From NCBI RefSeq assembly GCF_964283195.1, contig NZ_CAXYLH010000001.1: a DNA stretch of 64,000 nucleotides; one strand, written 5' to 3'. The DNA is from Paratractidigestivibacter sp003150175. GTDB taxonomy: Bacteria > Actinomycetota > Coriobacteriia > Coriobacteriales > Atopobiaceae. Below, piece after piece: positions 8,760-15,660 of the stretch. The translations under genes were made by a program, and so were the position numbers. The notes below the pieces were generated by a model. That model was given only the letters and a program-made list of their open reading frames with translations, did not search any database and was not told where the DNA came from. Every line of letters starts with the position of its first letter. Position 1 is the stretch's first letter.

Positions 8760-9198
8760 GGCCCGGCGCCGTCGACACAATGGAAACTGAGCCGCGGGCT
8801 TCTTCCCAGGCTCCGATGCTGGGTTACAAGTTAGCCCGAAGCCACAACTATGCCGTTGTTCATACTTCATTAACTAATATCATTAAGCTAGCTGCTGTTT
8901 TACAAATTAAAAAGTAGTGGTTTTGTGCTGACATAATGCCTTAGCTTGATTGGACATTTATTAATCGGCTAGGATACTTTCCAGAGCCTGAACCGACGGA
9001 TGCGACAACCTCGATTCACGGTTTTCCCTTTGCCGCCGGAGGCCCGCGGCTGACGCGAGACGAACGCCATGCAGTCTCTTGCCAGTACCTCCCAACCAAA
9101 ACCGCGGGCCCGGCGGCCTTTGCTGTTTTTTCGGCCCGATGGCCTATGCTTCGATGGGTCGCCCCCCACGCGGGAACCGTCAACAGATCGGACAATCA
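8760..9198. other. Intergenic region with a low-GC island
   Basis: About 440 bases without a convincing gene. Bases 8850-8980 are strikingly AT-rich for this genome and contain a 45-codon open frame (8780-8917) with no recognisable similarity. The strand is otherwise unmarked except for the promoter at 8950-8978. Confidence 0.6.
8950..8978 (+). promoter_or_regulatory. Promoter candidate upstream of the SDR gene
   Basis: TTGGAC (8950-8955) and GATACT (8973-8978) are spaced by 17 bases in the AT-rich island. A transcript would begin near 8985, leaving a leader of about 210 bases before the SDR start. Confidence 0.6.
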
Positions 9199-10032
9199 AT
9201 GACAAAGAACAACGCCGGCGCGGCCGGCTTCAGCATGAACAGCTTCCGTCTCGACGGGAAGCTAGCCCTCGTCACCGGCGCGACCTACGGCATCGGCATG
9301 GCCATCGCCGAGGCGCTCGGCGAGGCGGGCGCGCGGATCGCCTTCAACGCGCGTCATGCGGACAAGGTCGCCGAGGCGCAGGAGCACTACCGCGCGGCGG
9401 GGGTCGAGGCGCGCGGCTACGTCTGCGACGTCACCGACGAAGAGGCCGTGTCCGAGCTCATCGGGCGGATCGAGTCCGATTTCGGAACCACGCCCGACGT
9501 CCTCGTGAACAACGCCGGCGTCATCCAGCGCACGCCGATGCTCCAGACGAGCGCCGCCGATTTCCGCCGCGTCGTCGATACCGACCTCAACGCGCCGTTC
9601 ATCGTGAGCAAGGCCTGCATCCCCGGCATGATCGAGAAGGGCCACGGCAAGATCATCAACGTCTGTTCCATGATGAGCGAGCTCGGGCGCGAGACCATCG
9701 CGGGCTACGCGGCCGCCAAGGGCGGGCTCAAGATGCTCACCAAAAACATCTGCTCCGAGTTCGGCGAGGCAAACATCCAGTGCAACGGCATCGGGCCAGG
9801 CTACATCGCCACGCCGCAGACCGCGCCGCTACGCGAGCGCCAGACCGACGGAAGCCGCCACCCCTTCGACGCGTTCATCGTGAGCAAGACGCCCGCAGCC
9901 CGCTGGGGCACGCCCGAAGACCTCAAGGGGCCGGCGGTGTTTCTTGCCAGCGACGCGTCGAACTTCGTCAACGGGCACATCCTCTACGTCGACGGAGGTA
10001 TCCTCGCCTACATCGGCAAGCAGCCGCAGTAA
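9199..10032 (+). CDS. SDR-family oxidoreductase, gluconate 5-dehydrogenase-like
   Basis: A 277-residue classical short-chain dehydrogenase. The cofactor motif TGATYGIG is at 26-33, NNAG at about 104-107, and the catalytic Ser157, Tyr170 and Lys174 are in INVCSMMS and YAAAK. The C-terminus ILAYIGKQPQ is typical of gluconate 5-dehydrogenases of gut anaerobes, which interconvert 5-ketogluconate and gluconate; KduD-like 3-dehydrogenases are the close alternative. The start could be ATG 9199 or ATG 9235; neither has a strong ribosome site. It probably feeds the kdgK-eda branch next door. Confidence 0.87.
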   Translation: MTKNNAGAAGFSMNSFRLDGKLALVTGATYGIGMAIAEALGEAGARIAFNARHADKVAEAQEHYRAAGVEARGYVCDVTDEEAVSELIGRIESDFGTTPDVLVNNAGVIQRTPMLQTSAADFRRVVDTDLNAPFIVSKACIPGMIEKGHGKIINVCSMMSELGRETIAGYAAAKGGLKMLTKNICSEFGEANIQCNGIGPGYIATPQTAPLRERQTDGSRHPFDAFIVSKTPAARWGTPEDLKGPAVFLASDASNFVNGHILYVDGGILAYIGKQPQ

Positions 10033-10074
10033 GAAGGGCCCGGCGATGCGGGGCGGTGCTGGGGCACGCGACGG

Positions 10075-10197
10075 GAGTGATGCGAAAAATCGCCGCTGTG
10101 GCACTCCGTGTTGCAGAAATCGCCGCTGTGGCACTCCGTGTTGCAGAAATCGCCGCTGTGGCACGTCCATTCGCGCCACAGCGGCGTTTCTCGCCAC
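10075..10197. repeat. 30-bp repeat array A (three forward units, one inverted)
   Basis: The core CGCCGCTGTGGCAC occurs at 10091, 10121 and 10151, an exact 30-base period. An inverted copy of its first 12 bases (GCCACAGCGGCG, 10175-10186) follows after ten bases. The last forward unit and the inverted unit can form a long hairpin. The flanks of the cores (TTGCAGAAAT, TCCGTG) are also repeated. The same family recurs at 11751-11897 and 29607-29725. The array lies between the SDR gene and the 3' end of the nuclease-like gene. Confidence 0.92.
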
Positions 10198-10220
10198 GCC
10201 CCGCCTGAAAAGAAGCCCCC

Positions 10221-11381
10221 CTACACCCCATACGCATCCACCGGCACAAGGTCGTCATCGCGGGCGACGCCAAGCTCTGCGAGCTTGCTGAGCGCAGCCT
10301 TCCGATAGTCCGCCCTGCCGCGACCGCCCCACTCGACGCCGTCGATTCGATCGAGCTCCTCTTTGAGCGCGAGCCTCAGCGCGCGATGCTTCTCTTTCCT
10401 CTTTGCGCTTGTTCGATATGTGCTCCGACCAGTATCTTTGGATATCGCCTCCACAAGGTCTTCCATGTAGGGCAAATCGTCGTAAAGATCTTTATTGAGC
10501 TGGTACTCAATGCCACCGTATGCCAGAATCTCGTTGGTTCTGCGCTCGTCCTCCGCTTGACGATCCCTCGTCAGGTGACCTCCGCCGTTATACTCAAGTG
10601 CCACAAAACGAGGGCCGCCGGAATTTGACGAGAACGAGCCCCCAGAGCAAATAGCACTCGCTTTATTTTCGGCGTCGTCGCACCTTTTGAAGATAAAGTC
10701 CGGCCTCCTGGACTTGCGCGAGCCCTTCTTTCCTAGAATTGCGACGTCAATCGGCTGATTCACGGCATCGACCGTCAGTCCAAAGCCTCCACAACGCAAC
10801 GGGAGAGTCAATCGCAAATAAAGGCGCGTCTCCATCGGCGAGGCCAGCCCCTCCGCCACCCCCGGAAGAGCTCGGCGCACAAGACCGACGCCATCGAAGC
10901 TCCCAAGCTCCTCTAGATGTTTTTGCAGGGATTCCTTGGTCATAAGGGGCTCGCCAACCTGCAGCATCCCCCCGGGGACCGCCGGCGAAACGGCGTATAC
11001 ACCAAGCAGCTCGCAGAGCAACACCTGGAGCTCCAGCTCAGTGAGCAGCGGCGCCATCTGAACCGCAAGATGCTCGGGGCAGACGCAAGCGATGCCGCCT
11101 TCCAGCAGGGCGATGCTTTTGGCGGGCAGCTCCTTCTTGCAAATCCTGGTGGTCAGATGCGGCCACCTGCGCCTGCACGCGACGTCGCCGATGAGCGCTT
11201 CCATACGAGTCGGCTCGAATCCATATCGAGAAAGAATGCCCGCCAGCTCGGAGACGCGCTCAAGGGAAGGGGCCCCGCGCGGCACTGCGTCGAAACAAGG
11301 CCTCGCCTCCGAAAGACGTTCACGCAGCCCAATGGTGCGGTACGCCTCTAATGCGGTGTTATGTGTAAGCAGAAGCTCCAT
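10221..11381 (-). CDS. Uncharacterised protein with a Vsr/DUF559-like PD-(D/E)XK nuclease domain
   Basis: A 386-residue protein that I do not recognise as a named family. The N-terminal 140 residues contain LPAKSIALLEGGIACVCPEHLAVQMA, resembling the N-terminal region of AbiEi-like actinobacterial proteins. The C-terminal half shows a plausible endonuclease core: E184 (SPMETRLYLRL), D228 (RRPDFIF) and E263 (VALEYNGGGH), followed by D273 and D278. This order resembles DUF559/Vsr-type enzymes. Its base composition is visibly lower in GC than its neighbours, suggesting horizontal acquisition. It stands alone, flanked on each side by an array of the 30-bp repeat family. Nuclease function is inference. 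Confidence 0.75.
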   Translation of the reverse strand: MELLLTHNTALEAYRTIGLRERLSEARPCFDAVPRGAPSLERVSELAGILSRYGFEPTRMEALIGDVACRRRWPHLTTRICKKELPAKSIALLEGGIACVCPEHLAVQMAPLLTELELQVLLCELLGVYAVSPAVPGGMLQVGEPLMTKESLQKHLEELGSFDGVGLVRRALPGVAEGLASPMETRLYLRLTLPLRCGGFGLTVDAVNQPIDVAILGKKGSRKSRRPDFIFKRCDDAENKASAICSGGSFSSNSGGPRFVALEYNGGGHLTRDRQAEDERRTNEILAYGGIEYQLNKDLYDDLPYMEDLVEAISKDTGRSTYRTSAKRKEKHRALRLALKEELDRIDGVEWGGRGRADYRKAALSKLAELGVARDDDLVPVDAYGV

Positions 11382-11750
11382 TGCCCCAGCGTAGCGTTAT
11401 GCGATCGTATTGGTTAAGGTCATGGAGAATATTAATTTTCGAATTTTACCGACGGCTTTCCGCTATCTTGCGGGTTTCTTCCGCCAAAATGTGTTCTCGC
11501 AGGTACAGAGGCCGCGCGCCGCATTGGAAAGACTGCATCGCAGCGCACCGGAGCCAGCCGACGACCCGCCCGCTTACCGTCCACCCAAGAAAGTGCCACC
11601 GCTCGCCACAAGCAGAGAAGACACTGTGCGAAACCGATCGTCGACGCGTTTACCAACCGCGACCGGAGGGTCGCGGGCCCAGGCGGCAAACACCGCCGTG
11701 ACGAAAACGGCGCTGCGAAATACGCCACGGAAGGACTGGGCACCGCGCCG
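11382..11750. other. Intergenic region, no gene seen
   Basis: About 370 bases upstream of the nuclease-like gene. Bases 11400-11460 are AT-rich and probably hold its promoter on the minus strand, but no clear -35/-10 pair could be chosen. No open frame here has family-like sequence. Confidence 0.5.
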
Positions 11751-11897
11751 CGTAACAGAAATGGGCGCTGTGGCACAGGGCGTGACAGAAATGGGCGCTG
11801 TGGCACAGATATGCATGCCACAGCGGCGTTTCTCGTCACTCCCCGTGCCACAGCGGCGTTATTTGTCACGCGCCGTGCCACAGCGGGGTTTCTAGCC
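11751..11897. repeat. 30-bp repeat array B (two forward, three inverted units)
   Basis: Forward cores GGGCGCTGTGGCAC lie at 11763 and 11793. Inverted cores (GCCACAGCGGCG and variants) follow at 11818, 11848 and 11878, again with a strict 30-base period. The two orientations face each other across about 10 bases, so the whole array is a large imperfect palindrome. The unit tails (TTTCTCGTCAC and variants) match those of array C. It lies upstream of the nuclease-like gene. Confidence 0.92.
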
Positions 11898-12033
11898 GCG
11901 CATAGCGCCATGGCGGCGACAGTTGCTACGCCCCTCGGGGGGATCGTTGATTGCGCCGATTACGGTATACGGTTGCATTCGGGTGCCAAGAAGGAAACGA
12001 GAGCCGCGTTCTCCCTGGTAGATGCGAAGTCTA

Positions 12034-13209
12034 TCAAAGTATATCGGTCGGGCCGGTAGAGCCGGAGGGCGAGTCATCGGAGTCGTTCGAGTCGTCCCCG
12101 AGACCGAGACCGGAGAAGACCCTGCTCACCGCCGAGAGGTCGACATCGGGCCCGAAGGCCTTCACGAGGCCCCAAACGGCGTGGACCAGATACCCCCGCT
12201 GCTCGGCGCTCAAGTCCGTGAACTGAGAGAACATGACGGGCACCGTCTCGGACAGGTTGCCTTTGAGGCCCGAGAACGTGTCCTCCCCGGGCGCCGAGAG
12301 GATCGAGAACAGCGCGTTGACGAAGCCTGCGCGGTCAGCGCGGCTCGTGCCGGAGATCCATTGGTTGAGCGTGCGGTCGAGCAGCGCCGCCCCACGCGAG
12401 ACCGAGTCGGCGCGGGTGAAGTCGGTCCCCTCGACCACCCAGCTGAACGGGTCGTGTTGAAGGAAGCCCGAGGCGGTCGAGCACACGACCGAGTACGGCT
12501 CCTGCTGCTCGAACATCATCCCGATGAGGGACGACTCCGGAACGGTTTTGCTCACCTTGCCGCTGCGGGCGGCGAAGTCGGCCGAGGCCAGCGCCTCTGC
12601 CGTGAAACCAGGCCCGTCGTGCGAGAAGACCTTCTCTATACGCTCGAACACCGGCACCGAGCAGCTCATCGCCGCGTACACCGCGAGGTTTCCGCCCTTC
12701 GAGTGCCCACCGACGTAGAGCTTGCCAGGAACCGTCAGCGCCACGCGCTCGAGGTAGGAGACCGCCGAGCGCTGAGAAGGAACGTCGGCCTCGAAGGCCA
12801 TGTTGAGGTCTTCTTTCCAGCCGACGAGAGAGTTGTCCGTCCCGCGGAAGCTCACGTAGGCGTCGCCCGAGGGGAAGCGCAGCGTACAGGCGGCGAACTG
12901 TTTCTCGGCCTCGCCATCGGTCTCGTCCACGAAGTCGGAGAGCCGGACGCCCCGCAGGCGCGGCGAGGCAATCGCCGCCGCGAGCAGGCGAATGAGCCCC
13001 TCGGGGTCCCAGAGGTCACGCGTCATGTTCTCGAACCACTCGGCTCGGTACATCCTGTGGAGCTCGCAGCCCTTGCCGCCCCGCGCCCCGCGCGCCGAGC
13101 GCGGGAGCCGATAGTACGAGAGGCACGCGAGCACGAGGCTGTCCACGTCGCCGAGCGGCCGCTCGTCGAGCGTCTGGAACTCCGACCCGAGGTAATCGAT
13201 GATGTTCAT
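12034..13209 (-). CDS. DUF2974/Mbeg1-like alpha/beta-hydrolase
   Basis: A 391-residue protein with a lipase-like fold. SFRGTDNSLVGWKEDLN (about 120-136) is the oxyanion/FRGTD motif, and VGGHSKGGNLAVYAA (about 166-180) holds the nucleophile Ser170. These are the hallmarks of DUF2974 (Mbeg1-like) proteins of Firmicutes and Coriobacteriia, whose substrates are unknown. The C-terminus is a short Ser/Asp-rich tail. No signal peptide is visible, so a cytoplasmic role is likely. GGAGCG precedes the ATG. It lies 37 bases behind uvrB, separated by the 31-bp palindrome. Confidence 0.88.
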   Translation of the reverse strand: MNIIDYLGSEFQTLDERPLGDVDSLVLACLSYYRLPRSARGARGGKGCELHRMYRAEWFENMTRDLWDPEGLIRLLAAAIASPRLRGVRLSDFVDETDGEAEKQFAACTLRFPSGDAYVSFRGTDNSLVGWKEDLNMAFEADVPSQRSAVSYLERVALTVPGKLYVGGHSKGGNLAVYAAMSCSVPVFERIEKVFSHDGPGFTAEALASADFAARSGKVSKTVPESSLIGMMFEQQEPYSVVCSTASGFLQHDPFSWVVEGTDFTRADSVSRGAALLDRTLNQWISGTSRADRAGFVNALFSILSAPGEDTFSGLKGNLSETVPVMFSQFTDLSAEQRGYLVHAVWGLVKAFGPDVDLSAVSRVFSGLGLGDDSNDSDDSPSGSTGPTDIL

Positions 13210-13218
13210 ATCCGCTCC

Positions 13219-13251
13219 AATGACGAAAAGGGACTGTCCCTTTTCGTCATT
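13219..13251. repeat. 31-bp palindromic repeat, copy 1 (overlaps the uvrB stop)
   Basis: The arm ATGACGAAAAGGGAC, a single central T, and the complementary arm GTCCCTTTTCGTCAT occupy 13220-13250, and one further A/T pair extends the dyad on each side. The uvrB stop codon (TGA, 13249-13247 on the minus strand) is inside the repeat. Identical copies occur at 20357, 25762 and 25803. Confidence 0.95.
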
Positions 13252-15460
13252 TCTTCGGTTTCCAGCGGCGGCGGGTGGCGTGGGCGCTGCCCTTGCGGGC
13301 GCCGGCCTTGAGGCGGGCCATCACGTCGTCCGCGCTCGCGCCCTCCAGGCGGCTCTTTACCTCCACGAGCTGGTCGCGGGCAGCGGCGGCTCGCTCGAAG
13401 TCCATCTCTTCCGAGGCGCGCGACATCTCGGTCTGCAGGCCGCTCGCCAGCTCCTCGAGCTCAGGGCGCGTCAGCTCGTCGAGGTCCATTACATGACGGT
13501 CCTCCGGGGCCCCTTGCTCGTCGGCGCCCTCCCCCGACGCGGTGTAGAACGCGCCGTGGCCGAGCTCGTCGCCGCGGCTTCGCTTGCGCTTGCCCACGTT
13601 CTCGTCCGCCTCGGAGATGAACGCGCTGATGTCGTTGACCGCCTTGTGGACGGTCCTTGGCACGATGCCGTGCTCGGCGTTGTACGCCATCTGGATCTCG
13701 CGGCGGCGGCGCGTCTCGTCGATGGCCACGCGCATGGAGTCGGTGACCACGTCGGCGTACATGACCACGCGACCCTTGGCGTTGCGCGCGGCGCGGCCCA
13801 TGGTCTGGATGAGCGAGCGGCGGTTGCGCAGGAAGCCTTCCTTGTCCGCGTCGAGGATGGCCACGAGGCTGACCTCGGGGATATCGAGCCCTTCTCGCAA
13901 AAGATTGATGCCCACGAGCACGTCGATGCGGCCCTCGCGCAGATCGCGGATGATCTCCACGCGGTCGAGCGTGGCGGTGTCGGAGTGCATGTAGTTCACG
14001 CGGATGCCCTCGTCGAGCAGATGGTCGGTGAGGTCCTCGGCCATGCGCTTGGTGAGCGTGGTCACGAGCACGCGCTCCTTCTTTGCCACCGTGGCCTTGA
14101 TCTCGTCGATGAGGTCGTCGATCTGGCCCTCGATGGGGCGCACCTCGACCTCCGGGTCCAGGAGCCCCGTCGGGCGGATAATCTGCTCCACGCGCTGCTG
14201 GCTCACGGACTCCTCGTAGTCTCCCGGCGTCGCGCTCACGTAGACGAACTGCGGCACGCGCCCCTCGAACTCGTCGAAGCGCAGCGGGCGGTTGTCGAGC
14301 GCCGACGGCAGGCGGAACCCGTGCTCGACCAGGGTGATCTTCCTCGAGCGGTCGCCCTCGTGCATGCCGCGGATCTGCGGCACCGTCACGTGGCTCTCGT
14401 CGATGATGCAGAGCATGTCCGACGGGAAGTAGTCGATGAGGGTGTAGGGCGGCTCGCCGGGCTTGCGGCCGTCGAGGTGGCGGGAGTAGTTCTCGATGCC
14501 GTTGCAGAAGCCCATGGTCTCGAGCATCTCGAGGTCGTAGGCGGTGCGCTGACTAAGACGCTGCGCCTCGAGGATCTTGTCCGCCGCCTTGAGCTCGGCC
14601 ACGCGGGCCTCGAGCTCCTCGCTGATGGTCTTGAGGGCGCGGCCGACCTTGGGCCGCTCGGTCACGTAGTGGGACGCCGGCCAGATGGGGATGGCGTCGA
14701 ACTCGCGCACGATCTCGCCCGTGACGTTGTCCACCTCGGCGATGAGCTCGACCTCGTCGCCAAAGAAGCTCACGCGCAGCGGGTTCTCGGCGTACGGGGG
14801 GAACACGTCCACGGTGTCCCCGCGCACGCGGAACGTGCCGCGGCTGAGGTCGTAGTCGTTGCGGTCGTACTGGATGTCGATGAGGGACTTGATGAGGTCG
14901 TCGCGCTCGAGCGCCTCGTCCTTGCTCACGTTGGGCGCGAGGCCCGCGTAGTCCTGCGGGCTGCCGATGCCGTAGATGCAGCTCACGGACGCGACCACGA
15001 TCACGTCGCGGCGGGACAGCAGGCTCGAGGTGGCCTGGTGGCGGAGCTTCTCGACCTCCTCGTTGATGGAGGAGTCCTTCTCTATATAGGTGTCGGTCTG
15101 CGGAACGTAGGCCTCGGGCTGGTAGTAGTCGTAGTACGAGACGAAGTACACGACCGCGTTGTTCGGGAAGAACTCGCGCATCTCGGACGCGACCTGGGCG
15201 GCAAGAGTCTTGTTGGGCTCCATGATGAGCGTGGGGCGGTTCAGGGCCTCGATGGTCTTTGCCATGGTGAAGGTCTTGCCCGAGCCGGTGACGCCCATAA
15301 GGGTCTGGTAGCGCAGGCCGTCCTCGACGCCCTTCGCGAGCTTGGCGATGGCCTGGGGCTGGTCGCCCGCCGGCTCGTAGGGAGAGACGACGCGCAGGGG
15401 CTCGCCGGCCTTCTCGCGCCCGAAGCGGCGCAGCTCGCCGCCGAATCGCTCGTCCGCCAT
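13247..15460 (-). CDS. uvrB: Excinuclease ABC subunit B
   Basis: A 737-residue UvrB, the damage-verifying helicase-like subunit of nucleotide excision repair. Walker A is GVTGSGKT (56-63). The beta-hairpin region YDYYQPEAYVPQTDTYIEKD, the DESH box (CIIDESHVT), the SATPG motif and the helicase motif QTMGRAARN are all present. The C-terminal UVR domain (EMDFERAAAARDQLVEV) that contacts UvrC is intact, followed by a basic RRRWKPKK tail. The ATG at 15460 has GAGAGGAG upstream; longer frames to 15979 are artefacts of the GC-rich sequence. The short 12-bp dyad at 15501-15512 may be a regulatory site. Confidence 0.97.
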   Translation of the reverse strand: MADERFGGELRRFGREKAGEPLRVVSPYEPAGDQPQAIAKLAKGVEDGLRYQTLMGVTGSGKTFTMAKTIEALNRPTLIMEPNKTLAAQVASEMREFFPNNAVVYFVSYYDYYQPEAYVPQTDTYIEKDSSINEEVEKLRHQATSSLLSRRDVIVVASVSCIYGIGSPQDYAGLAPNVSKDEALERDDLIKSLIDIQYDRNDYDLSRGTFRVRGDTVDVFPPYAENPLRVSFFGDEVELIAEVDNVTGEIVREFDAIPIWPASHYVTERPKVGRALKTISEELEARVAELKAADKILEAQRLSQRTAYDLEMLETMGFCNGIENYSRHLDGRKPGEPPYTLIDYFPSDMLCIIDESHVTVPQIRGMHEGDRSRKITLVEHGFRLPSALDNRPLRFDEFEGRVPQFVYVSATPGDYEESVSQQRVEQIIRPTGLLDPEVEVRPIEGQIDDLIDEIKATVAKKERVLVTTLTKRMAEDLTDHLLDEGIRVNYMHSDTATLDRVEIIRDLREGRIDVLVGINLLREGLDIPEVSLVAILDADKEGFLRNRRSLIQTMGRAARNAKGRVVMYADVVTDSMRVAIDETRRRREIQMAYNAEHGIVPRTVHKAVNDISAFISEADENVGKRKRSRGDELGHGAFYTASGEGADEQGAPEDRHVMDLDELTRPELEELASGLQTEMSRASEEMDFERAAAARDQLVEVKSRLEGASADDVMARLKAGARKGSAHATRRRWKPKK

Positions 15461-15500
15461 ATGCGCTCCTCTCGCCACAGGATCTCGAAGGATTCGATTC

Positions 15501-15512
15501 GTACAAGTGTAC
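15501..15512. promoter_or_regulatory. Small inverted repeat upstream of uvrB
   Basis: GTACA-AG-TGTAC lies 41 bases upstream of the uvrB start, inside a less GC-rich patch (15490-15525) that probably holds the promoter. It could be a damage-response operator, but it does not match the LexA boxes I know, so the role is open. Confidence 0.35.
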
Positions 15513-15660
15513 CAAATCGAGAGTAGGACACGACTGCGCGATGAGGGCGTGCGGCGCGGCCCCATCGCGCACGGCGCCAGGCTCGGGCCCCAAGGCGCTC
15601 GGCGAATGACCACCCGCGACGTTGGATAGAATAACCAGGAGCAGATCATGGAGGGTAACG

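Noticed and set aside
8780..8917. A 45-codon frame in the low-GC island
   Set aside because: No ribosome site, no similarity and an abrupt composition change within the frame.
10075..11897. The regular 30-base repeats could be CRISPR arrays
   Set aside because: There are no unique spacers: the whole 30-base period is repeat, the orientation flips within each array, and no cas gene is present.
15501..15512. LexA/SOS box upstream of uvrB
   Set aside because: GTACA-AG-TGTAC is a dyad but does not match the actinobacterial CGAAC-N4-GTTCG or the enterobacterial consensus, so I list it only as an unassigned inverted repeat.
13199..15526. A 775-codon open frame on the plus strand opposite uvrB
   Set aside because: Its composition is a His/Asp/Leu/Arg-rich reading of the antisense strand, as expected from the high GC content, and UvrB is unmistakable on the other strand.
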